From contig DHPK01000028.1 of NCBI GenBank assembly GCA_002407845.1, forward strand, positions 76,277 through 89,675: DNA of 13,399 bases. The letters run 5' to 3'. The notes under the pieces are model-generated. The model was not told the DNA's origin. It saw nothing but the letters and a program-made list of their open reading frames with translations, and did not search any database. Position 1 is the stretch's first letter, and each line of letters starts with the position of its first letter. The position numbers were made by a program, and so were the translations under genes. Positions 7,353 through 13,399 of this stretch are shown piece by piece. This DNA is from Leptolinea sp. UBA5366. Lineage in GTDB: Bacteria > Chloroflexota > Anaerolineae > Anaerolineales > Anaerolineaceae.

Positions 7353-8432
7353 TCAGAATTCAACAAGAACTTTACCTGCAAGTTTTTCTTTTCCAGTTAA
7401 TGTGGAAAATCCATCTTCAATGATGCGGGACAATGGAATAGACCGTGATATAAGCGGTTTTACATCGACGATGTTTTCATTAATCATTTCGAAAGCTTGT
7501 TTAAATTCCGCCAATGAATATGTATAGGAACCTTGAATCGTTTTTTCCATCCGAATCATCCGGTTATAAACTAGAGGGGGAATCCCCACTGCTTCCTCAG
7601 GTAAATAACCGATTGTCAACATTTTTCCACCATGGTTTAACAAATTAAATCCCAAATCAAAAGCAGCATTACTGCCCCCTGTTTGAAAAACATAATCTTC
7701 TTTTTCAAACAATGATGTTCCAACATCTTTTTCAAAGATGATGTCTGAAACGTCCATATTAGAAGCCACCAAAAGTTTATTCTCATTCCTTCCGATCAGT
7801 TTTACTTTCGAGAACCCTTTCCTCACCAAAAGATGACTCGTCAGAATTCCTATCGCACCATCTCCTATCACGATAATAGAGTCTGCCGAAGTCATCCCGA
7901 GTTTCTGAGCTTTCCTGACCAGCCGCCATGAAACACTCAGAGGTTCGGTTAGCGTGTACTCTTTTGTGCGGTCGTCAGTTGGAATTCGAACTAAATTGCT
8001 AAAAGGGACGACAACATATTCTGCCATACCGCCGTTTAATTGGAGACCGATCAGACTGCTTCCTCCTTCTCCTGTACATCCAGCCCAAAACCCAGATTGA
8101 CAGGCTGCACACTCGCCACAGCCAACTTGGGGATGAGCTAATGTCAGTGAACCGATAAGGGAAGCTCCATCAGGCCATTTTTCGGGAACATTTGGTCCCA
8201 AGCCTGCAATTTCACCACTCATCTCATGACCGATTACTTTTGAAATCGGTCCTAATAAATCACGCATACTCTGCGGCGGATTAGACAAATTTCTATATCG
8301 GGTCAGATCAGAACCACAAATACCACTATAAATCGTTTTTATTAATACTTCCGCTTCACCTGGCACTGGATTTGGAATGTCATCAATCGATAAATAGGAT
8401 TTCTCTCCGATATGATATCGAGCTGCTTTCAT
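7353..8432 (-). CDS. Zinc-dependent medium-chain dehydrogenase (sorbitol/threonine/galactitol-phosphate dehydrogenase-like)
   Basis: The 359-residue NAD(P)-dependent alcohol dehydrogenase belongs to the MDR superfamily. The catalytic zinc site is GICGSD (C39, with D42) and GHE (H69, E70), with TEP (E163) near the fourth ligand position. The structural zinc site is complete: C105, C108, C111 and C119. The Rossmann fingerprint is GDGAIG (190-195). Strand two ends in IGRNENK (R215) rather than an acidic residue, which leaves NADP use possible. By family it oxidises a secondary hydroxyl of a polyol, sugar acid or sugar phosphate to a ketone. It is the last gene of the uptake operon; its ATG lies three bases after the DppC-like stop, with GAGG inside that gene as ribosome-binding site. 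This position suggests it acts on the imported sugar. The exact substrate is unknown. Confidence 0.93.
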   Translation of the reverse strand: MKAARYHIGEKSYLSIDDIPNPVPGEAEVLIKTIYSGICGSDLTRYRNLSNPPQSMRDLLGPISKVIGHEMSGEIAGLGPNVPEKWPDGASLIGSLTLAHPQVGCGECAACQSGFWAGCTGEGGSSLIGLQLNGGMAEYVVVPFSNLVRIPTDDRTKEYTLTEPLSVSWRLVRKAQKLGMTSADSIIVIGDGAIGILTSHLLVRKGFSKVKLIGRNENKLLVASNMDVSDIIFEKDVGTSLFEKEDYVFQTGGSNAAFDLGFNLLNHGGKMLTIGYLPEEAVGIPPLVYNRMIRMEKTIQGSYTYSLAEFKQAFEMINENIVDVKPLISRSIPLSRIIEDGFSTLTGKEKLAGKVLVEF

Positions 8433-8435
8433 AAG

Positions 8436-9350
8436 TTACCTCACTTGGCTTCTTGTCCGCGGATCCAGAGAATCTCGCAAACCATCCCCGATAAAATTCA
8501 GAGAGAGCGTGACCAACATTATCGCCGTGCCAGGTGCTAGCATCATCCAAGGAGCGATGCGCATATAAGCCCGCGCATCATACAACATTCTGCCCCACGT
8601 CGGCATCGGTGGAGGAACGCCTAAACCTAAATAGCTAAGCGCGGATTCCAAAATGATAAATTGAGCAAACCCAAAAGTAAACAGAACCAGAGCAGGGGTG
8701 ATCACATTTGGCAAAATATGATGAATCAAAATGCGATGCGTTGGCGCTCCTATGCTGACCGCTGCATCAACGAATTCGCGAGTCCGGATGGTTTTTGTCG
8801 TTGAAGCGATTGTTCGCGCATAGGTCATCCAACCTGTTAATGCCATAATCAAAACAATATTCCGAAAACTTGGTCCAACGATACTTGCTAGAGCTAATGC
8901 AATTAATACCATCGGGAATGAAAGAAAAATATCGACGAATCGCATCAGTATGTCCTCGATTTTTCCTCCGAAATATCCTGCAATAATTCCGATCATTACT
9001 CCAAAAATCATCGAAAATATTGAGGCGAAGCCCGCAGCACTGATTGAAACACGACCGCCATAAAGCAGCCGGCTGAGAATGTCTCGCCCAAAATTGTCTG
9101 TCCCAAATAAATATTCCGGACTTCCTCCATCTTGCCAACTTGGTGGCTTATATGCATCCATTAGCTCCTGATTTGTTGGATCATGTGGAGCAATTATTGG
9201 AGCAAACAAAGCAATCAGGAGCAAAAACAAGAAAATTATTAATCCTATGACAGCAAGTTTTCGCTGGGTAAAAGCGTTAATGACATCGTGCCACTGCTGT
9301 GAAACGCGGATCTCATTTTTTTTCTTAGTTAAAGTATTCTTATTGTTCAC
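8436..9350 (-). CDS. ABC transporter permease, DppC/OppC-like
   Basis: The 304-residue inner-membrane protein has the usual DppC layout: a cytoplasmic N-terminus, a first helix at about residues 30-55, the periplasmic loop motif GTDNFGRDILSRLLYGGRVS (about 81-100) typical of OppC-type subunits, and then five further helices. The EAA loop that contacts the ATPase, DAAVSIGAPTHRILIHHILPN, is at about 190-210, and LNFIGDGLRDSLDPR forms the C-terminal signature. It starts with GTG, which overlaps the TGA of the DppB-like gene by four bases (GTGA), so the two permeases are translationally coupled and made in equal amounts. The substrate may be a peptide or an oligosaccharide, since this family serves both. 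Confidence 0.95.
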   Translation of the reverse strand: MNNKNTLTKKKNEIRVSQQWHDVINAFTQRKLAVIGLIIFLFLLLIALFAPIIAPHDPTNQELMDAYKPPSWQDGGSPEYLFGTDNFGRDILSRLLYGGRVSISAAGFASIFSMIFGVMIGIIAGYFGGKIEDILMRFVDIFLSFPMVLIALALASIVGPSFRNIVLIMALTGWMTYARTIASTTKTIRTREFVDAAVSIGAPTHRILIHHILPNVITPALVLFTFGFAQFIILESALSYLGLGVPPPMPTWGRMLYDARAYMRIAPWMMLAPGTAIMLVTLSLNFIGDGLRDSLDPRTRSQVR

Positions 9351-10267
9351 GATTCACTCGTTCGGATTCTCGGATCTATAAGTCTGTAAAATAAGTCGCT
9401 AACCAAATTAATAAAAACAAAACTCAAAGCTAAAAATAATACTGCTGCTTGAACAATGGGGTAATCACGATTGTTTATCGCTTGAACTGTCAATAAACCC
9501 AATCCAGGCCAGGCAAAGATTTGTTCGACTACAACTGCTCCTCCAAGAATATAGCCAAACTGCAATGCGATAACCGAAATTACCGGCAAAATCGAATTTC
9601 TCATAACGTGTTCTATGATGACTCTTTTTTCTGAAACACCTTTACCACGGGCAGTTCGAACATAATCCTCTCGCATTGCTTCAATAATCGATGAGCGGGT
9701 CATTCGAGTGATCAAGGCTGTCACATTAAATCCGATAGTTGCTGCAGGAAGTATTACATATTTGATACCTGGTCCGCCAGATGTTGGTAACCACCCAAGA
9801 TTCACAGCAAACAAATACATCAATAAAAAGGCAAGCCAAAAATTAGGCATCGACTGCCCCATAACAGAAATAACGCTAGCCAAATAATCGATAAAAGAAT
9901 TTCGATATAAAGCGCTTAACGTTCCCAATGGGATACCTAATAGAACAGCGATTAAGATACTGAATCCGCTAAGTTGTAATGTGGCTGGGATTCTTTCAAG
10001 AACCAAACTTAAAGCAGGGCGATTATACCGAATTGAAGTGCCAAGATCACCCTGAATCATCCCTTTTAAAAACCTCCCATATTGTTCCAGAAAGGGATCA
10101 TCAAAACCATGAAGAGCACGAAAAGCCGCAACTTCCTCTGTTGTAGCTTCAGGGGGAAGCATCAATACAGCCGGATCACCTGATAAAAATAACATGCCAA
10201 AAACAACAAACGTTACGACCAGGACAACTGGAATGATAGAAAGTAATCGTCCAATGATATATTTCAA
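9347..10267 (-). CDS. ABC transporter permease, DppB/OppB-like
   Basis: The 306-residue membrane subunit pairs with the DppC-like protein. The N-terminal MKYIIGRLLSIIPVVLVVTFVVFGML contains the first helix. It is followed by the DppB-type extracellular region (GDPAVLMLPPEA, then LHGFDDPFLEQYGRFLKGMIQGDLGTS). The EAA loop TARGKGVSEKRVIIEHVMRNSILP is at about 200-223, and the C-terminal end has the conserved LVSDLFYRLIDPRIR. The start is TTG at 10267, supported by GAGGAG five bases upstream; no ATG is near. A stable hairpin separates it from the binding-protein gene, so it is probably expressed at a lower level than that protein. Confidence 0.95.
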   Translation of the reverse strand: MKYIIGRLLSIIPVVLVVTFVVFGMLFLSGDPAVLMLPPEATTEEVAAFRALHGFDDPFLEQYGRFLKGMIQGDLGTSIRYNRPALSLVLERIPATLQLSGFSILIAVLLGIPLGTLSALYRNSFIDYLASVISVMGQSMPNFWLAFLLMYLFAVNLGWLPTSGGPGIKYVILPAATIGFNVTALITRMTRSSIIEAMREDYVRTARGKGVSEKRVIIEHVMRNSILPVISVIALQFGYILGGAVVVEQIFAWPGLGLLTVQAINNRDYPIVQAAVLFLALSFVFINLVSDLFYRLIDPRIRTSES

Positions 10268-10322
10268 AAATACTCCTCGATACCAATATTTGGTGCAACA
10301 GTTTGGCTCAATTTCATTTTAC

Positions 10323-10355
10323 CTTAAAGGCGCCTCAGACCGAGGCGCCTTTAAG
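10323..10355 (-). terminator. Intercistronic hairpin between binding-protein and permease genes
   Basis: A perfect 14-bp, GC-rich inverted repeat (10323-10336 with 10342-10355; 5-base loop) lies 27 bases after the solute-binding-protein stop. On the minus strand it is followed by GTAAAATGAAA rather than a T-run, so it is unlikely to be a full intrinsic terminator. It more likely protects the upstream mRNA from 3' decay or terminates partially, which would give more binding protein than permease. Confidence 0.7.
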
Positions 10356-10382
10356 TAAATTAGCTCGTAATTCCAGTAAAAA

Positions 10383-11888
10383 TTATTTCGCTGGTTTAGC
10401 CCGGAAGAAGCGGAACATTTCATCCGACTGGACGGGGTAATCAACGCTATCCTTCGCAGCAAAGATCTGGTCTTGCCGGAAGAGTCCGATGATAATACCT
10501 TGATCGACGAATTCTTTAATTATTTCTCCGTATAATGCGGCTCTCTTAGATTCATCAAATTCTGCCAGTGCAGCATCAATTTTTGCGACCAGTGCTTCGT
10601 CGCCAACCCAGTAATAACCCTGAGCGCCTGAAACGAAAGTTTTTAGGTTTAAGCCATGGTCAAACGTTGAATCTCCGAAGCTATAGTTATACATCTCAAG
10701 CGTCTGGTTTTCCAATCGCAATGGTCCAAAAACGCCTTGTTCCTGAATGCGCAGATTTGCTTTCATCCCAACTTTTTCGAGCATTCCTGCAACAGCTTCT
10801 GCAACCTTGGAATGGTCTGTGATTGACCCTGTGAAGCTATCGAAACCGAATTCGAAACCGTCAGGATATCCAGCTTCGACAAGCAGTTGTTTTGCTTCTT
10901 CAGGGTTATAAACTGGAACGATCTCCGGATCATAACCGAAGGTCTGAGGAATGAAGATAGACGCAATCGGCACACCATAACCCTGATACAGGACTGTAAT
11001 CAAGGCATCCCGATCAATCGCTAGTGAAACTGCTTTTCGAACCAAAACATTATCAAACGGTGGTTTTGTAACGTCTGTGATCAAATAGTGAGCACGTGTT
11101 CCAGCGCCGGAAATAATCTTTAATCCTTCCGTTCCTTCGATTTCAGGAACTAATGTTGGTGGAACATTTGTAATCATGTCAACTTCACCTGCCTGGAGAG
11201 CAGCGATACGGGTCGCATCATCAGGCAGGAATCTTAATGTAATTCGATCATAAACTGGCTTATCCGCACCCCAATAATTTTCATTTTTCAAGAAAGAAAT
11301 ATGGCTGTCCAACACCCATTCTTCCAATACGTACGGTCCGGTTCCAAGTGGTGACTTATCATAATCGTCAGCGCCAACTTCTTCAAAATGTTTCTGCGAA
11401 ATGACAGATCCATAAATGTCTGAAATACGAAGCGGTAACATCACGTCTGGTTGGCTGGTTGTGATTGTAAAATTTTGATCATCAATCACATCGATTGCTG
11501 CGACAGTACCCATGAATGTTTTATGTGGAGAGCCAACTTCAGGATCCATGATCATGTCGTAAGTAAATTTGACATCATTAGCAGTCAATGGTGTTCCATC
11601 TGAGAAAGTGATGCCATCTCGCAATTTAAAATTCCATGTCACGTCATCAACTGCTTCATACGATTCAGCTAACAATCCTACAAGCGTATCATCCGCGCCA
11701 CGAGTGGTTAAGGATTCAAACAACATTGTATTAATGATTTCATTCAATCGGCCGACCGCTTTAAATGGCAACAACCGCACAGGTGAACCATTAACACCAA
11801 TAACCAAATCTTCTGCAGACGCAGGAACAATGGCAACTGTAAAAAGAACAAGTGCCAACAAAATAAACAACAAGGACAGTTTCTTCAT
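10383..11888 (-). CDS. ABC transporter extracellular solute-binding protein, family 5 (DppA/OppA-like)
   Basis: The 501-residue protein has an N-terminal signal peptide (MKK, hydrophobic core LSLLFILLALVLFTVAIV, then PASA|ED, cleavage after A25). It has no lipobox cysteine, so signal peptidase I should release it rather than anchor it as a lipoprotein. The mature part matches SBP_bac_5: FESLTTRGADDTLVGLLAESYE, WNFKLRDGITFSDGTPLTANDVKFTYD, SPLGTGPYVLEEW (GTGPY at about 181-185), ENYWGADKPVYDRITLRFLPDDATRIAALQAGEVDM, and a C-terminal domain that returns to the first lobe. Members bind di- or oligopeptides, nickel, or plant oligosaccharides. The neighbouring sugar isomerase and dehydrogenase argue for a carbohydrate ligand here. 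AGGAG six bases before the ATG supports the start. Confidence 0.96.
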   Translation of the reverse strand: MKKLSLLFILLALVLFTVAIVPASAEDLVIGVNGSPVRLLPFKAVGRLNEIINTMLFESLTTRGADDTLVGLLAESYEAVDDVTWNFKLRDGITFSDGTPLTANDVKFTYDMIMDPEVGSPHKTFMGTVAAIDVIDDQNFTITTSQPDVMLPLRISDIYGSVISQKHFEEVGADDYDKSPLGTGPYVLEEWVLDSHISFLKNENYWGADKPVYDRITLRFLPDDATRIAALQAGEVDMITNVPPTLVPEIEGTEGLKIISGAGTRAHYLITDVTKPPFDNVLVRKAVSLAIDRDALITVLYQGYGVPIASIFIPQTFGYDPEIVPVYNPEEAKQLLVEAGYPDGFEFGFDSFTGSITDHSKVAEAVAGMLEKVGMKANLRIQEQGVFGPLRLENQTLEMYNYSFGDSTFDHGLNLKTFVSGAQGYYWVGDEALVAKIDAALAEFDESKRAALYGEIIKEFVDQGIIIGLFRQDQIFAAKDSVDYPVQSDEMFRFFRAKPAK

Positions 11889-11915
11889 ATTAATCTCCTA
11901 ATTTTTATTTGCATA

Positions 11916-11944
11916 AAATTGCTAACAAAAATATTCAGCAATTT
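11916..11944 (-). other. Weak hairpin in the leader of the binding-protein gene
   Basis: An 8-bp perfect inverted repeat (aaattgct at 11916-11923 and agcaattt at 11937-11944) with a 13-base loop lies between the isomerase stop and the binding-protein ribosome-binding site. It is AT-rich and has no T-run, so it does not look like a terminator and the genes are probably co-transcribed. Confidence 0.25.
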
Positions 11945-11974
11945 GATTGCTTCGATAATACAAAAATACAAAAT

Positions 11975-12811
11975 TCAAAAACCAAAAATTGCAGTCATAT
12001 CCACCCCTGCCTTTAATATAAGTGTTTCTGGAAATGGACTACGAGTAAATAATTCCGCTGTACAGGGGCCTTGATAACCAACTTCTTTTAGTGCTGTAAT
12101 CACTTCAGGAAAATCGACATCACCTTCAAGCAAATCAACAAATCCATTTAGTGTACCGACATTTACTTTAAAATCTTTAAAATGAACTGCTTTGATTCTT
12201 TTATTTAATATCCGAATCCACTGCTCTGGATAACCAGTTCGCAGCACATTGCCCACATCGAAATAAGATCCAACGAAATCATTGTCAATTTCATCAATAA
12301 AATTACGCATTTCAACTGGGCTCGTCAGAAACTTGTTCCATACATTTTCAATTCCGATACTTACACCTAATCGTCCCGCATCAGCAGCGAGGAGCTTGAA
12401 ATCATTGACTGCCCGATCGTATGCACCCATATAGTTTTTAATTTGTGGAGCCCCTGCTTCAAAAGGTCCAATAAAACCCGGGACTACCAGGATCGTATCG
12501 GCTTCAAATTCTGAAGCAATTTCAAGCATCTTTCTTACATGTTGGTGACTTGATTTTCGTTCATCTTGATCGTCCGAAAGCAGATTTACTGACCAGAATA
12601 TACCGCTTGCAAGCGTTTCAATTTTTAAACCGCTTTCATCTGCCTTTTTTCGAATTTTATTTATCTCAGTTGATGTTGTTTGAGGGTTTATTGGACCATT
12701 TGCTGCATAAGCAAGTTCAATTGTCTCGAAATTCGCTTTTGCAGCAAGATTAAAAGACTGTTCTAATTCCCAATTATCTGGAAATGCCCAAATGCTTATA
12801 CCTTTTCTCAT
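11975..12811 (-). CDS. Sugar phosphate isomerase/epimerase, AP-endonuclease-2-like TIM barrel
   Basis: The 278-residue TIM-barrel protein belongs to the xylose-isomerase-like superfamily that includes SgbU/UlaE hexulose- or xylulose-phosphate epimerases and tagatose 3-epimerases. The metal-binding residues fall in the usual order: E155 (IGIENVWN), D185 (YFDVGN), H210 (VHFKDF) and E253 (TAELF). The position that is often histidine three residues after D185 is N188 here. The N-terminus MRKGISIWAFPDNW gives strand one, and SFNLAAKANFETIELAY is the usual first helix and strand. It should interconvert a ketose, ketose phosphate or related sugar acid epimer, giving a substrate for central metabolism. 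It is the first gene of the uptake operon, with AGGAGG three bases before the ATG and a near-consensus promoter about 90 bases upstream. The exact substrate is not shown. Confidence 0.9.
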   Translation of the reverse strand: MRKGISIWAFPDNWELEQSFNLAAKANFETIELAYAANGPINPQTTSTEINKIRKKADESGLKIETLASGIFWSVNLLSDDQDERKSSHQHVRKMLEIASEFEADTILVVPGFIGPFEAGAPQIKNYMGAYDRAVNDFKLLAADAGRLGVSIGIENVWNKFLTSPVEMRNFIDEIDNDFVGSYFDVGNVLRTGYPEQWIRILNKRIKAVHFKDFKVNVGTLNGFVDLLEGDVDFPEVITALKEVGYQGPCTAELFTRSPFPETLILKAGVDMTAIFGF

Positions 12812-12871
12812 CAGCCTCCTAAATTAAAATTTTAATAAAGAAATAATTGTCAAATTCAAGCACAGGATTTC

Positions 12872-12889
12872 CACATGTCCAAACATGTG
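12872..12889. promoter_or_regulatory. 18-bp inverted repeat downstream of the promoter (candidate repressor operator)
   Basis: CACATGT-CCAA-ACATGTG is a perfect 7-4-7 inverted repeat. It starts roughly eight bases after the predicted transcription start, a position where a dimeric repressor would block the promoter. The spacing fits a LacI-, GntR- or TetR-type dimer; the regulator is not encoded in this window. Confidence 0.6.
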
Positions 12890-12903
12890 TATGCTCACTT
12901 GCA

Positions 12904-12932
12904 AGTATAAAACACGAAAATACAAAAGTCAA
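12904..12932 (-). promoter_or_regulatory. Near-consensus sigma70 promoter of the uptake operon
   Basis: On the minus strand TTGACT (12932-12927, 5/6) and TATACT (12909-12904, 5/6) are separated by exactly 17 bp. Transcription should start near 12897. A 10-bp palindrome ACTTGCAAGT (12897-12906) overlaps the -10 box and start site and could be a second operator half or a chance match. Confidence 0.75.
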
Positions 12933-13399
12933 CATTTCTTTCATTGTTAGTCGTATTCATTGGTTCAACCCTTCATTTGATATTCTTATTTTTCATATTA
13001 ATTTAATTTATTAATTATATTTAATTAATCAGATCGGCAAATTTGTCTCTTAACATTCTGGAACATTGAGTGTTTTTTAATAAGTGTAAAAGGGATTATA
13101 GGAACGATACCAAATTATTTATCATGCCTAGAAGCAATAAGTTGTAAATACCCTTTTTCTAAAACGATTTATCTCTTCTGAGGTTGCTGGCATTCTACCT
13201 TTCGTTGACCTAATCATCTACTTCATCCTTATTTCCATACACAAAAATTTAAATATATATTTTCTGTATCAATTAAATATTATTAATTCGAAGGTACGAT
13301 ATTTACACTAAAAAGATTGCTTTATTTTTGATTCTTTTATATAATGAATATACGTTTTGTCTATTTTGTCCGGTAGTTTGCCGGCGGATCATAATAGTT

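Larger units (their letters stand above)
12812..13399. other. 588-bp AT-rich intergenic region upstream of the uptake operon
   Basis: The left 120 bases hold the operon's promoter and inverted repeats, listed separately. The middle (about 12,970-13,030) is a run of nearly pure A and T. Between 13,030 and 13,360 I see only short random frames, the longest being 29 codons at 13217-13128 (minus). At the right edge there is a small GC-richer block with CCGG-N7-CCGG symmetry (13370-13384), which could be the end of a neighbouring gene. Confidence 0.6.

Noticed and set aside
8767..9138. Minus-strand 123-codon frame inside the DppC-like gene
   Set aside because: It is an out-of-frame shadow of a well-conserved permease gene.
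12960..13030. AT-rich stretch with repeated TTAAT/ATTAA words as a replication origin or attachment site
   Set aside because: There are no DnaA-box clusters, iterons, integrase gene or tRNA nearby. Low complexity alone explains the repeats.
13128..13217. 29-codon minus-strand frame beginning MIRSTKGRMPATSEE
   Set aside because: It is very short, has only a poor ribosome-binding site, resembles no family I know and lies in AT-rich non-coding DNA. A degenerate gene fragment is possible but unsupported.

Overview
The window is bacterial chromosome with tightly packed protein genes, good Shine-Dalgarno sites and sigma70-type promoters. No RNA gene, CRISPR array, insertion sequence or phage gene was recognised. 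The organism cannot be fixed from sequence alone. The encapsulated-type housekeeping ferritin, the ThrE-type exporter split in two, and a family 5 solute-binding protein with an ordinary signal peptide but no lipobox suit an anaerobic or fermentative bacterium of moderate GC. An Anaerolineae-like Chloroflexota would fit, but this is a guess.

Left part (1 to about 5,250, visibly richer in G+C). On the minus strand are a metallophosphoesterase cut by the window edge and, one base upstream of it, a class V PLP-dependent aminotransferase of the isopenicillin-N-epimerase-like type. Reading the other way is a two-domain protein, a family 2 glycosyltransferase fused to a SAM methyltransferase. It ends one base from a convergent pair of genes for the two halves of a threonine/serine exporter. 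A ferritin gene follows on the minus strand with a strong intrinsic terminator and a 25-bp dyad in its leader.

Right part (about 5,650 to 12,811, more A+T-rich). This looks like one catabolic locus. A minus-strand operon reads in the order sugar-phosphate isomerase/epimerase-like TIM barrel, periplasmic-type family 5 solute-binding protein, DppB-like permease, DppC-like permease and zinc-dependent medium-chain dehydrogenase. It starts from a near-consensus promoter (TTGACT, 17 bp, TATACT) with an 18-bp inverted repeat just downstream, suggesting a dedicated repressor. A GC-rich hairpin between the binding-protein and permease genes probably sets higher binding-protein levels. No ATPase gene is present, so the transporter must borrow one. 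Facing this operon across a shared 19-bp terminator stem is a 536-residue cytoplasmic protein that I do not recognise; it may act on the imported compound.

Inferred working model: DppBC and the binding protein import an oligosaccharide, glycoside or sugar acid; the 536-residue protein may process it; the dehydrogenase and isomerase convert the released sugar. The last 588 bases are AT-rich and mostly non-coding. The final 39 bases could be the 3' end of another minus-strand gene.
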